Source: Echiichthys vipera
Taxonomy: Eukaryota; Chordata; Actinopteri; Perciformes; Trachinidae
Assembly: GCA_963691815.1 (NCBI GenBank)
Contig: OY829653.1
Location: 29,863,750-29,927,749 of the forward strand
Reading direction: 5' to 3'
Length of the DNA stretch: 64,000 bases
Made by a program: the position numbers and the translations under genes. Shown one piece after another: positions 22,895 to 35,625 of the stretch. The first letter of the stretch is position 1. Every line of letters starts with the position of its first letter. The notes under the pieces were generated by a model, which searched no databases, was not told the DNA's origin, and worked only from the letters and a program-made list of their open reading frames with translations.

Positions 22895-23620
22895 TCATCT
22901 CATCTCATCTCATCTCATCTTCATCCGCTTATCCGGGGTCGGGTCGCGGGGGCATCAGCTTTAGCAGGGGACCCCAAACTTCCCTTTCCCGGGCCACATT
23001 AACCAGCTCTAACTGGGGGATCCTGAGGTGTTCCCAGGCCAGTGTGGAGATATAATCTCTCCACCTGGTCCTGGGTCTTCCCCGAGGCCTCCTCCAAGCT
23101 GGACGTGCCGGGAACACCTCCCTAAGGAGGTGCCCAGGGTTCATCCTTACTAGATGCCTGAACCACCTCAACTGGCTCCTTTCAACGCTAAGGAGCAGCG
23201 GCTCTACTCCGAGTTCCTCACGGATGGCTGAACTTCTCACCCTATCTGTAAGGGAGACTCCAGCCGACCTCCTGAGAAAACCCATTTCAGCCGCTTGTAC
23301 CCGTGACCTCTTTCTTTCGGTCATGACCCAGCTTTCATGACCATAGGTGAGGGTAGGAACGAAGATTGACCGGTAGATCGAGAGCTTTGCCTTCCGGCAC
23401 AGCTCTCTTTTCGTCACAACGGTGCGGTAGAGCGACTGCAACACCGCCCCTGCTGCTCCGATTCTCCGGCCAAACTCACGCTCCATCGTCCCCTCACTCG
23501 TGAACAAGATCCCGAGGTACTTGAACTCCTTCACTTGGAGTAAGGACTCATTCCTTACCTGGAGTAAGCAATCCACCGGTTTCCTGCTAAGAGCCATGGC
23601 CTCAGATTTAACAATCCACA
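22895..23620 (-). mobile_element. Rex3/RTE-like non-LTR retrotransposon, 5'-truncated
   Basis: Read on the minus strand, the body ends in a stop codon (22929-22931), an extremely short 3' region (GATAAGCGGATGAAG) and a GATGA tandem tail (22895-22920). This is the layout of RTE-clade elements, whose 3' ends are short tandem repeats rather than poly(A). The coding part is the C-terminal portion of the single polyprotein. The 5' end is lost near 23615, as expected from incomplete target-primed reverse transcription. Clear target duplications were not found. Confidence 0.75.
22929..23612 (-). pseudogene. RTE/Rex3-like reverse transcriptase C-terminal region
   Basis: About 225 residues read without a stop. 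Motifs in order are KSEAMALSRKPVD, VKEFKYLGILFTSEGTMERE (the thumb-side FKYLG block), SIYRSIFVPTLTYGHESWVM, AAEMGFLRRSAGVSLTDRVR, QLRWFRHLVRM, RPRGRPRTRWRDYIS, and a terminal LLKLMPPRPDPG. These are hallmark C-terminal blocks of fish RTE-type elements. The catalytic YxDD palm and the endonuclease lie upstream and are absent. The methionine 14 codons further upstream lies in unrelated flank and is not a real start. The frame is well preserved, which points to a fairly recent insertion. Confidence 0.75.
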
Positions 23621-26600
23621 ACACAAATAAATTATATAAAAGAAAGAAGAACATGAGAAACTAACTCCTTACAGGTGTAAGCAGCCAAATGACTGGTTGG
23701 CATACAACTGCAAAGAATTAATTGGACAGATAATTACAAATATTTTGAGTGGTAATAATTTGCCCCTTGTATCACGGTAAACTCCAAATGGGCAATGCAA
23801 GAGCAGGGCGCTTCACGGCCATAGCAACCGGGAGTGTCATGTTCTTACTCGAGGAGAGCCATACTACTTCATAAAGTTTAAAAAGTTTATGTTAAAAACA
23901 GAAAAGTATTTTCTGCTTGGCCAAGGGGTCTCTCTGGGGTCAGAATCACAGTCATCCTGGCAGAAAGAGCCCCACCCCCATCTCTTCACAAGGAATTTAA
24001 ACAGCAATAAAGTTCATTAGGTTGTTGTGATTGGTTCAGATTATTGCTGAAGCAGTCCCTGGTTCAGGCTTTAGAATCTCAATCACTCCCAGACTGGCTC
24101 TCATTCATTCCCAAGTTGAATACTCCTCCCCCTGGTCACACGGTTCCTCAAATGAACAGCCAGTTCCTGTCGAAAGAACACTCCCTACTCCACACTTCCA
24201 CTTCCTGGTCCCCTCTCATCTTACTGCACCTAGTTTTAACCTGGAGCTTATCTGTAACATCCTTTAATTATGCCCTCTGTGTTAAATTGATAATAATGTG
24301 CATGCTACATCATTTTTATTTAACTTCTATACATGCACAGTGAGTAATAATAAAACTTCAATTATATTGTGACAAAAATAAGCACTTCATGTTTAAAAAT
24401 CCCCACAGGAGTCAATTAAGGCCATTCTCATGTAGAAATATTTGCCTTATTTCTTAGCATGTTGGAATTTGTTTCTACACCTACTGTTCTGTAGGTAAAT
24501 TCTGTGTGAGAGTTAGAAAGATAAAAGAACATCGCCTGCACTGCCCATCCAGAGCTAAAGGGAAATCTTTACATTTGCATGCTAAACCGAGGCTTGGTAT
24601 ACAGCTATATACAACACGCCAGGGGTGGATTAAGGTAGTCATGGGCCCTTACTCATCATGCTTTACCTTTACATGCTTGCATGCCTACATGCACACACAC
24701 TGGCATACACACACAGTTGGACAGCCTTTATAAACAGTAATGCTTCAGAAAAAAGGCTTCATAGTAAATCTGCAGGCTGGTAATAACTTTAAGTTTTCTA
24801 AACAAACAGGCACAACATGTGCAGCAGTACAGAACACTCTGTTTTGTTGTTAATTTAGTGATTGTCTTTAGTAGATGTTGGTGTTTTTTCACCTGTTGTG
24901 CTTTTAATCTTTGCACTCCACTATCATATTTTCATATTTGGTATTTGTCGCTATGCTTTCCAGTTTCAGTGTTGTGTTTTTTGAAAACCAAATTAACCTT
25001 GTGAACATGGCCACATGATGTGGCCGTTGGGACAGCCGATAGGGCAGATGTTTGCCACATTTACACAGCTCCATTTTTTTTATGTTGCTTCTGGGCCAAT
25101 AGGGATAAGGTTTTTCTTATGTCACTGAAGTAAATGTAAAAACAGTAAAAAAAAAAAAAAAAAAGACAGTCTGGTCTATTCTGGGGGCTGGCACATGATG
25201 TGCCTCTAAATCGCAGCCTAGGTCTGTCTGTGTGTTGATCCATACCTGCGCATAGCTATGGGAAACCACACGGTCAGGACTGGCACCCACCTCTCCAATC
25301 CAGATGCATGTATCAAAGAGGTGCTGTCACTTCATTGGTAGGATAGTGATTGCTCCTTTGCCTACACTGCATGTTTACTTTAGATGTTTGTTGTCTGTGA
25401 GGCAAAGATACGCACAAAAAGAATAAAGGAATTTGTTTACAGTAGGCAGTTTCTGTTGTGGGAAAGTAAGCTATAGGAGCAGCTTAAGCTATCCATAATG
25501 TGATGGAGACAGAGTGCTGTCACAATGCCGCATCCATCCACCTGTTCCCTCGCAGTGTGTGTGTGATCATGGTACTGTGGGTGAGAAGATGATTAAACCA
25601 AGCCAGCTCTCCATCTTCAGGGAGCTGTGTCAGCACAGTCGATGACACGGATACACTCAGAATTGACTATAATAGGCTGCCATCTTGAAATTCAAAGACT
25701 CCAAAAGCTCATTGCCATTTTTGCTGAATACGAAACAAAGCATTTTTCTCTCGCTAAACTGCTGAACGAAACATAAAGTGTGTGAGGAAATCTGTGTGTG
25801 TCAGAGATTGCTGTGTGCTGTTGTGGCTTTTTTCTGTGTGTATTTAATATTGGCTTTCCTTTTGGGTTCCCTCGAGTCATATAACACTTGAGTACAATGC
25901 AAGAATCAAATTAAAAGTCTTTCATTAAAATGGAATCAGTCAAACATATCACATAGCACTTTAGCTTTGATTTGAATGGAATGAAGTGTGGAACAGAAGC
26001 ATGGATAATAAATCCAAAGCATTTGTACTTTGTGCTTCTGACTTTGTTTAGTGCTCTCCTCTCTGATGAACTGCTTCACCATTATGAATAAACTGAGAGT
26101 GTGCGTACACACAGCTTGTTTGTTTGTGTCTACATGTGCTCATTAAAATGTAACTGGAGCGCTGTTAATCTGAGTCTTCATTTTGGATGAGAACATTTAT
26201 GAAGTGGAGCTTTGATTTGGGATGCACGCCTAAGTCTTACTTGCCAAAGCTGCTTCTGCCTGCTAGCCTATATCAAAAAAAAGAAGAGAGAAAGGAGAAG
26301 AGCCATGATTGTCTTTTAATTTTGATGAAATGTGTAATGTTTTCTGGATAGAGATGTGCAGAAATAGCTGGAGCTAGTCTGGCAATCAGTAGCAAGTAAC
26401 AAGCTAGAGTGATTTTCACCACAATCAAAGAAATGAAATAACTGTATATGATTTCTTTCTTAGTAGTCTTTGGTAGTCTACTAATTGTCAGTGTCATTTA
26501 CAGTTGCTGCCACTTTTTCATGCACGTAACAAGTCGTTGAATAGGAAATTGACGGGACCCTGCTCTACCACTGAGCCACTGGGTGCCCCCTACTGTGCAC

Positions 26601-28807
26601 CTATTTAAACAAACAGATATGCTTCATTGTTTCTAAGGGCCATCCCTTCTTACCTCAACAGTCACTTAATTGCTTTGTTAAGTTGGGTCAGAAGGGAAAA
26701 CAAACTCCCAGTTAAGCCATGTTATTAGAGGAAGAGGTACTTGTTAATAGATGAACGGAACATTCATTTTAACTAAAAAGTAACATAAACAAGATTTTTC
26801 AGATTGTTGCATAGATTTGCGCACTCCCCAATATGATACCAATTTTTAGGCATCGGAGGCATTACCCCATACTGGTATCGTATCGGAACGACACTACATT
26901 TAATCCAAGCCTTTTATTTAAATGGGTAAAGTATCCCTTTAATATACATTAAAGTAAATGCACCTAAATTGTCTCATCTTATCATTCACTGCGTTATGGA
27001 ATGACGAACACCTTTAACCCTAAATCAAATTTTCGAGTTTTACAACAGACAGATTGTGTAATAACATCAACATTTGCCTTCATTTTCTCTTCCAAAAAGG
27101 TAAAACTTTGTCTGTTTACAACCAAGATATACAGTAAGCCAAAGCTACAAAAGCCTGACACATTGTAAATAAACAGGTTATTCCCTCAATACTGCTGACT
27201 CTTTCACAGGTGTTTCAAGGTTTGTTCAGTGACTATTTTTGTCATTCCCCTCAGCAAAAATGTTTCATACATCATGGCTCCTGGCTGTTGTTTTTGTGAA
27301 ATAGTGTGGGTGGTCCTGGATTCAGTTCAGGACATATAGAGGAATGTCATTATCCATGTTGTCAGCTATTTGACTCTAACTTTTTTCTAACCTATCTTAT
27401 TCTTGTAACTATTCTAATCTACATGCCACCTGCATGGATAGAGGTAACATCTCTGTTTTTAGTTCTTTCTTTTGTGACAAAACTCCAGTTTTTTCCTGAT
27501 ATGTTGCAGGTTCATGTAACTCCAGCTTTAATACACAACACAGCCTCTGTTTAACCCCAGGTTTCCAATTGAAGACACTCAGCATTATCTTCCCGGGATG
27601 TGGAGGGGTTTGCTTCGATGACCGTCACAAGGAGTAATTTGGTTTGATGTAGGGTCATCAATTGAAAGATTTTCTTCCCAGCTGTTTTTGGAAAACATCG
27701 GTACAAGAACAGGGAATGACTGTCATGCTGGCAGGAGTTTAGACAGAGATCACAGAGAGACGGCGTAACAGTGTCACAACTGGACCAGTGGGAGCTGTAA
27801 TGAAATTACCTCAGTATGAGTTGGACTCATTAGTGGCATAATGGTAGACCGGGCCTCTCCAAATCTCTCCACAGCTTTTACACATTTAATCTGACAGTTG
27901 ATGTTTAATATAGCCTGACTGGGATGTGTGCTTAATGTACATTGTAGGATGCCCCATCATAGTGCTACATTGTGGAAAGGTACCTTCCTGTGATAAATGA
28001 TAGGTTCTCCCTCAGCCACACTGGATGACTCATCACAAACAGTTCAAACAATAGAGAACGTAAACACCTTTATCTGTCATGCCACACACTCTGTCCCTGA
28101 CGTGCAGTATGTCCTTGATACACTCTTGTACAATGAGGACATAGCTTGCATGTACCTGCACCTCTACCCTCATCTATATAACAATCAATATGGCACACGT
28201 TCATCATGGTAGCTTCTAATAGCACCTTAGTAATTACAGTCTTAACGAAATATCAGATTCGACATTGACCCCCCACTTATCCTGACCTTCATGAGGAGTA
28301 ATTGGATATCTAAATGTCTGTACCTCTGAGCTGTTGATCGACATCAAGGGGCCTTACACTTGATTACTTATGTATGCAGATGGAAGAGAATGGTGTCTGG
28401 GGAGTAGAGAGCATGCTGGGATGTGTTAACCCCCTGCAAAGGCCTGCTGGTCCAATCATGATGAACAGGCTGCTCTCCCGACTCTCCTTGGACTGACCTT
28501 GAAGGGTTTCGCAACAGTGTAGCTGTGACTCATTAAAAGACATTATCTATCTTGCACTTTGAGGACTTTGTAATGTAATATACATCAGGTTAGGCTGTAC
28601 ATGAATGAACTAGAGTAATTGAATACCAAGTAAGGTTTTGCATTTAATTATACTGTAGTCTTGGCCACAGGAAATAGTTTCTGAGAGGCTGGCAGGTGTC
28701 CATTATACAAATAACATGACAACCCAATAGCCCCGCTCATCATTTACAGCCCTATATCTACTGTCTGACATCTTATCTGAATGTCCAAATAATTAATGTG
28801 AATTTTA
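23621..28807. other. 5.2-kb interval without recognised genes
   Basis: Mostly AT-rich sequence. Small items: an A-run at about 25147-25164, a short tRNA-like piece at 26553-26591, and TATCGTATCGGAACGACAC-type transposon debris near 26875-26895. No exon with both splice sites, no element with both ends and no RNA gene could be supported. Confidence 0.5.
26553..26591 (-). repeat. tRNA-like SINE head fragment
   Basis: The minus strand reads GGGGGCACCCAGTGGCTCAG followed by TGGTAGAGCAGGGTCCC. TGGCTCAGTGGTAGAGC fits the internal A-box half of a tRNA-type promoter. There is no B-box, so it is a remnant rather than a tRNA gene. Confidence 0.4.
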
Positions 28808-30135
28808 CAGTAGTGGAATGTAACAAAGTACCTTTACTCATTGCTCACTTTACTTATATACAATTGTAGGTACTACTCTAGACTTGTACTTTTTACTCCA
28901 CTGTTTGTTTGATGCCTTTAGTTACAAACTCCTTTTCAGATTCTGATTAATAATCCAAATATAATCAACAAATAAATTCCAATGTATTATTGACTCTCTA
29001 TTAAGACTCTATCCGGCTGTTCAGTCTGACGTAACACTCTTTCAAAACAACAACAGCCGAACATGTGAACAATTACGATCACCTCTTTCATCAGTTAGAA
29101 ATATTTTTCATCCATAAGAAATAAATAAAATGTAAACCCTTAAACAGGCCAAATCCCCTGACTGCTCTCTTTGGGCTTCCACCATCTAAAAATCTGCCCA
29201 TAACTACACAACGTGTCGTGGCCTTTACCACCCTGCTTGCCAGATGTCACATTTTCCTTAAATAGAAACGTGTTTCTCCACCGACTCACAATAGTTGGAT
29301 ACGTGAAATGTTACAATGTCTAAGGTTAGAGAAGTTAAGGTTTTCACAGAGGGGATCTTTGGGGGCATTCCACCAATCCTGGGACCCACTGCTGGCTCTT
29401 ATTAGTAACAGTCTCACTGTTACTCCTGATGAGGCTGAGGACACATTCTAATACTTCGAAGGAGAGCCCCCCCGCCCCCCCTTGTTTTTGTCTTTCTTAA
29501 ATGACTTTATTTATTTTTGCTATAAGTCATAGTTTTTGTACTTAAATGGTTTCATTGTACTTTACCTATTTACTTATGTTATATGTTATTCAGTTACTTA
29601 GTTGGCAATTGTGACCGTGTTTGACATTTGGTTGTGGGGAGGGATAGCGGGATTCATGTTGTGTTTTGGGTTTTTTGTCTCTGTTTTTCATTTTAGAGCA
29701 GACACTGTACTTTATCTTCTTTCTTTAAATAGAAAAAAAAACAGGTAAAATGACAATTCTGTTTGTTTTTTCTAAAAAAACTCAGATCTGTTGAAACAAC
29801 GGGGAACACTGCACTGCTGCATTGTAAAAATACGAGGTTTGGACCAGCTTGAACCCGGAAATTATATTGGGTGTTACGTCACGACTTAACAACCGAATTG
29901 ATCCTTTGTGGAAATTCAGAAGCAACCTGGCAGTCAGTGTAGTGAAAAAGAAGCTCCACCTTTACCTACTGCAACATTAAAGTAATGTACACATTAATGT
30001 ACAAACGCTATAATTAAATGATTCTGAAATAGGCCTTTCTGCATAATAAGTACTTTAACTTTTTGTACTTTGATTATATGTTGATACTGATAATTCTCTT
30101 CTTTTACTAAAGTATCCTTTTGAATGTATATGCTG
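28808..30135 (+). mobile_element. Tol2-like hAT MITE split by foreign sequence
   Basis: The left portion starts CAGTAGTGGAATGTAAC and continues with AAGTACCTTTACTC, TTTTTACTCCACTG and AATATAATCAACAAATAAAT to about 28993. The right portion resumes near 29938 with AGCTCCACCTTTACCTACTG, CATTCTGAAATAGGCC-like and AATAAGTACTTTAACTTTT, and ends near 30130 without a terminal repeat. I recall these blocks as adjacent in a common teleost repeat. About 940 bp (28994-29937) therefore seems inserted, or the element was rearranged. No transposase code. Confidence 0.5.
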
Positions 30136-32820
30136 TAAACAGGAACATGCCCTGTCATGCACAGCACAACTCTTCTTCTTTCTGTTTTATGAAGGGTGGC
30201 CACCTACTATGTTGGAGTGTGAACCACAGTTGTGAGTCAGTTGTTTCGGTTGCTGGGTTGATTGAGTTTGCACTGCAAAAGAACCGCTCCAGGGATCAAT
30301 TGGAGGCAAGCCAAGACTGCCCTTTCTTGGTGATCTTGGCTTACCTGTTTTGGGATGTATTGGGATTGTTGTGTTCATGTACCAAACAAACTGATCTTTG
30401 GGGGGAAAACACTCCATAGTGTTCCCAGCACGAGGGCCTGCGCTAGCAAAATATGATCACTATGTTGTTGGCATCTGGTGGGAAGGCTCCATAAAGTTTT
30501 GTTGTTCTGAATTTTTGGAACTGGGCAGGCTGCACTTCTCATTTCATTGTGGCCAGTTGGTTAGACAGGGAGTAACAGAGAGCGCCACCAGCCTGGAAAA
30601 AATTGCATTTTTCCACAAGTTGTCGAATTAAAGTTTACTTTGTCAAATCTATGATGATGTCCAGTTAGTGAAACATCAAGATGTGGACAGTAATGTTGTT
30701 TTAGAGGTAAGAGACAATAACTTTCATAATTAGTGAAGTCTACACAGATGTACAAATGCAATGTTTGGTGGTATGTCGTTGTTTACTAGCGTTTCCATGC
30801 GGCCTACTGTCAACTTCAACTCTTTACTTCTTCTTCTTTGTGCATATTCACAGATTATTTTGTTTGTACGCTACCCTGGCATTTTGAAGAATTCTGAAAC
30901 GAACAAGAGATCATAAGCATAAATGTGGCCAGTGCGCCATCTGCTTAGTCTTGAGCATAAACAAAGCTGAAGTGACGGTGAATTTTAAGTTGGAGAACTT
31001 AGTAAGACCTCTTTCTGAGTATTAGCATCTTAGCCTACAAGTAAAACATATGAAGATAAGACTCATTCTGTGGGACAAAGACAGTCTAAGAGATGTAGGA
31101 AATCATGCAGTGAAGTAAATAAAGTGAACTCTGTTCACACTAAACACTGTCACAAATAACATCCTGAATGCATACAGGCCTTGGTTGGGATGTGTGTGCT
31201 GTGGAGCCTCTTTCTTAGCGAGTGGTACTGCTGAGAACACACCCAGAGTGGACGAGACGCAGGAACAATGTGGATCTAATCAGTCTCAAGGCTAGAGATG
31301 TCCAAGTTGGTCTGTACCACCACTGCTTAGTTTGACAATGCAGACGGCAGCACTATTTTGATCAGGCAGACCTCAGTGCAGCAGGTCCTGGGCATTGTTA
31401 GTGACAACATCAGTAATAGAGCCAGAGGACGGTTAAACTGCAGGAAAGTGATGAGGGTTTTCTGCTGACACTGGAAAGAGCGAGGTATCAAATATCAAGG
31501 GACACATTAATTCCACTGTTTCTTCATGGTCTTAACAGTAAGACTAGATAAATATGCAGGACAAGGTTTTTTTCTGCTTCAGTGTTTGTGCACCACTCGA
31601 GTGAGTGAGTGTTCAGAAATGCCAAATGTCATAGTAATGAAATCATCTTTTCACTGAATGTTGATATTAAATGTGCTATCTGATTTATCTTCCACATCAC
31701 CATGTCCGTTCTCACTGCACAAGTCATCTTCTCTCTAAATGAAGGCATTGTTCAGTCTAACTTCACTTATTGATTTAAAGCCATTGATTTGACTGACTCG
31801 TCCACTGTATTGATTTCGCATGCTATATAAAGAGATTTTGGTGTGGAGTTGAATGCATCGTTGGTTGATAATCAGTGGGCAGAGATGAAATCCTAACTCC
31901 TGCTGTGCTCTGACATACAGACCAACAGCTGATCATTACAGCTGCTGGACTGAACAGCATCAGTCAGTTTTTTTTACAAAATGACGTCTTTCGATGCATT
32001 TGTCCGGGATGTCTGCAGCTTACTGCAGGTTGTTGTGGTAACACTAAACCCTGTGTGTGCTACATTCTCTCTTCTAATCGTCAGCAGGATAAACACCCCT
32101 ACCATGACAACAGTATATGTATGTTGTGGCTGTCTAAAACACATGGCCTTGGTCTGTTTCGAGTGCACTCCAGCAACTAGGGCAATGAATTTGGTGCTCT
32201 TTTCTATTCTGATGAAAAGTGTTTGCAAAAAAAGCAGCCCTGGCCTTTTTTTGTAATTTTGTGACACTGTAACCTCCATTCAAGTATACCCCACCGATAT
32301 GGTTCAGACTTTCACCTCCTGTGTAAGTGAGGGTTGTGTGGAGATGTGGTGATGTTTCAAAAGATTAAGACATCTAAATGTGGAGAAAGATAGTTTGACT
32401 TGAAAATCAGGAGCCATCTACTAAGCATTGCTCTCCTATGACATTGTCAGACTCATTTTTTTTTTAGAAAGTATCAAAATCAATGCACCATTGATGTCTT
32501 TCTTATTTATTGCATTCTTTTTCCTTTTTAAAACCTGTTGCCTATATTACCTTCAATGCAATTAACAATTAATTTGGAGATTTGGGTGTGTTATGCTAGT
32601 AGTGGCTAATTTAGACTCTTGCCGCAAGCCTCAAACAGAGCTGAAGAGCAGGATACAAATATCTGGTAACCTCACTTCTTCTACAACCCAAAAATTGCAG
32701 CCTTCAGACCCAACCGAGGCGGACTTGACGTCATTTGAGGCAGGGTTGGTTGGTAATCAGATTTAGCTGCTTTTCATGGCCACTCTAGACTTATGTGCTA
32801 CATAACATGCTATCACCTTT
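30136..32820. other. interval without recognised genes
   Basis: AT-rich, no element ends recognised. The overlapping open frames at 31974-32279 on both strands lack motifs and are probably chance. Confidence 0.5.
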
Positions 32821-33075
32821 TAGGGGTGTAATGATGCATGTATTCGTACCGAACCCTCATGGTACGGGCACTTCTGGACAGGTACAGAGGTGGACTGCGG
32901 TCTGTAAATGTGGCATGCATGGCGTTAATATGCCGAATGTATAGTCGTGTTTTGCGGTGCGGAACTTAAAACTTGAAGAAGCCTGACCACTTAGCCTCTG
33001 GCTCGGCTCGCACATGCACAGTAGCAGCCAGTGGGTGAGAGTAGCAGGCAGCGGCAGGCATAGCCATAGCACAGG
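32821..33075 (+). mobile_element. hAT-like element left end
   Basis: Starts TAGGGGTGTAATGATGCATG, then TATTCGTACCGAACCCTCAT and GGTACGG, followed by GC-rich leader-like sequence with GCTCGGCTCGCACATGCAC. This resembles the left end and 5' leader of teleost hAT elements. No transposase codons and no right end were recognised. Confidence 0.4.
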
Positions 33076-33436
33076 ACGCCATTCTGATCCATTATTGATA
33101 TAAAGATATTGATTGGTACAGTTTTAAACATTAGTTAGTTTAGCATTTGCTCACATGCAGAATGACAGACCTACAGTAATGTGGTTTTCATTTTTGTGAA
33201 CCTGTTTTTGTGTGTTCAATCTAGCCTATAAATGTCAAGTAAAGGCCCCCTGAGATTCAACAAGTCACTGCTCTGTTTTGTAGCTTTCTGTTGTTGTTAC
33301 TTGCTGGCGACTTTTGTCAAATTGGGCAACATGTCGGTGATGCAGGGCATGTATTGATGCGTAAGGATGCAGGATGAATCCCGTTAATATTTACAGCATC
33401 TGTACCATCAGGGGCTGTTCCCAGTACACCCAAGCA

Positions 33437-33470
33437 GATTACAGTGCCAGCATTCTCTGGCACTGTAATC
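33437..33470. other. perfect 14-bp hairpin with 6-nt loop
   Basis: GATTACAGTGCCAG is followed by CATTCT and then by CTGGCACTGTAATC, its exact reverse complement. Beyond an asymmetric internal bulge, CCC (33429-33431) could pair with GGG (33474-33476), giving a somewhat longer stem. It may be a small-RNA-like hairpin, a palindromic transposon remnant or a chance structure. It does not match a small RNA I recognise. Confidence 0.6.
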
Positions 33471-33557
33471 AAAGGGAGTGGTTGGAGTGTAGCTCCATCC
33501 AGAGGATCCATCTCGCCTTATAAACCACATCAACATAACAGAAACATAAAAAAAAGC

Positions 33558-33921
33558 TTAGTGTAATTCAGGCGCAAAATCATCCCATGGTCTTTTTTTA
33601 GCACTTACATACATCAAATAAGCCATCGAGATAGGTTTTTTCGTGTAACAACTATTAACGAAGAAATCCGGTAGAGTCGCTAACAGCCGGCCGGGCTAAC
33701 ACTAATTAGCTCGGGGCAGTACGGTGAACACATTAAAATGTCTTTTTTAACCACTAATACTGCTCAAAATAACACCAAACCTCTGCAGTAACATGAGAAG
33801 AGTCCCTTCACAGAAAACAATAGATGAAAAAAATGGTGTCTATAGTATATTGGATGTACTGTATGTACAATAAGTGCTGAAAAAAACCATTAGATGATTT
33901 TGCGCCAAAATTACACTTTAA
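33558..33921. mobile_element. fold-back MITE, possibly TTAA-targeting
   Basis: The outer 55-60 bp are inverted copies. The left arm has AGTGTAATTCAGGCGCAAAA then TCATCCCATGGT and TTTAGCACTTA. The right arm, reverse-complemented, has AGTGTAATTTTGGCGCAAAA then TCATCTAATGGT and TTCAGCACTTA. A TTAA at 33918-33921 and a TTA at 33558-33560 lie at the edges, suggesting a TTAA target (piggyBac/Kolobok-like); this is weak. The interior is non-coding. Confidence 0.65.
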
Positions 33922-35409
33922 AGGTTAGTTCTTTTTTAGGATTTAGTATGCATGTTTTCTCTTAGGCAGATAGTGTGTTATTTGTCCCACTCAGCACTTG
34001 TCACTCATTTTGATGGGTTGTCTGCTAATACTTATAGGCATGCTGTTTTCAACAGGTTTGGTCCACTGGTCACATGTTCCTTATTACGTTCTCCTGTTAT
34101 GTATTGCCTCACATTTCGGATCAATGAGGTTGTGTGTCACCTAGTGAAACTGGTGAAAGTGAGCCTGCAGGCCATTGGTACCAGCTGATGAAATTTTGAT
34201 GCAGCTTTATTTAGAACTATATTTTACAGGATTACGTTCCAGTCTCCATTTCCAACTTCAAAGGCGAGCTTTCACCACTGCTGGGGGTAGGAAGTCAAGC
34301 TGCACCACTCTCCAGAATGGGAATGTTCCAAACAATTTGTTTTTTTTTTTCCCTTCTTCCATCATTCAGAAGGCTTCCAAGTGATCAGCTTTAATCTGAC
34401 TCACTTTATTTTTCATCCTTTTTCCCACTTCGCTCTGTTAATCCATGAAGTGAGATATGCAGTGGGATTGTGTGTGGCACTCTCGATTAGATTAGTGCTT
34501 TCATCACTTGTGGCCAAATGAGAGATAGTCCCTGGGAGGGGGTTATAGAACTGACAGCTTTACCCCAGAATAAACACTTGATGGGCTGTGTATGTTTTAT
34601 AATGTTAATATTCCTGCTGCTCATATGCATTCATATCCTGGAGCTGATGTGAAGGCATTTAATTGGTTGCATGTGTCCATGTAGTAGGGCTGCACAGTTA
34701 ATTGTCTCAAGATCACAATCTAGTGCAATCTCATGTGTTACATTTCTGCTGTGTTTGCATTAGCAGGGAGATCCATTGCATTAAACCAAACTCACGCAAT
34801 TCTTTCCCTAAACTACATCAACGAATGACAGGTGTGTGTTATTTCATGTGATGAACTCTACACAGGAAGACGACAGCAGGACATTGATATAAATCCAACA
34901 TATGTCAGAGAAAGGAGTAAAATGTGGTCAAAGAAAAAACTTCTAACTGTTCATGTTGTGCAACCTGCTCAGACATTATATGCTGAAATTAAGCGTGGAT
35001 CAGCAGTCAGAAATGCATAATTTTGAGGCCATGGCAGATTTATGGACAAACTCTGAAATGAGGCTATAAACTAGTCTGTTTTTGGCAGGACCGCGGGAGA
35101 GCCAGCTATAAGAACAAGGCTGTCTGTCACTGACTGACTGTGTGACACAGTTACACCACTGGGAGTAGTCAGCTGATATTGCTGTCATCCTTATCCACAT
35201 CCTCAGAGCACATGTAAGCCCCGCCCACATCGTTGGAGAAAACTATTAACTGCTCTCTATTAACGTTGTGTTGCGTGCTAGCAGACAACAGGAAAATGTC
35301 TAAAGCTTCTGTGTGGTGGGATGCACCACCAACACGGTAAAGAACCCAGAACCAAGGTTTTATAAGCTGCCAATCCGAAAGAGGATAAAGGCAATAAGAT
35401 GCCACGCCT
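33922..35409. other. interval with one MITE end, no genes
   Basis: A TAGGGCTGCACAGTTAATTG stretch at 34686-34705 resembles a hAT MITE terminus, without a partner. Otherwise no feature recognised. Confidence 0.45.
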
Positions 35410-35625
35410 CACATGTTCTCCCGTGTCTGCGTGGGTTTTCTCCGGGTTCTCCGGTTTCCTCCCACAGTCCAAAGACATGCAGGTGTTAGGTTCATTGATG
35501 ACTCTAAATTGCCCGTAGGTGTGAATGTTTGTCTGTCTCTGTTTGTCTCTATGTTCCCTGTGATAGACTGGCGTCCTGTCCTGGGTGTACCCAAGCAGTT
35601 GAAGATGGATGGATGGATTGATGCC
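35410..35625 (+). mobile_element. tRNA-derived SINE body, 5'-truncated
   Basis: Contains ATGTTCTCCCGTGTCTGCGT, GGTTTCCTCCCACAGTCCAA, AGACATGCAGG, AAATTGCCCGTAGGTGTGAA and CCTGTGATAGACTGGCG, and ends in AAGCAGTTGAAGATGGATGG. Several blocks, including the AAGCAGTTGAAGATG 3' end, are shared with the fuller SINE on the minus strand at 61306-61506. The tRNA head is missing. GATGCCA flanks both sides (about 35400 and 35620), possibly a target duplication of a 5'-truncated insertion. Confidence 0.75.

Noticed and set aside
26553..26591. Possible tRNA gene
   Set aside because: Only an A-box half is present; no B-box, acceptor stem or full cloverleaf. Kept as a SINE-like fragment.
31974..32279. Overlapping 91- and 101-codon frames on opposite strands
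   Set aside because: Mutually overlapping, with no motifs and no exon signals; most likely chance.
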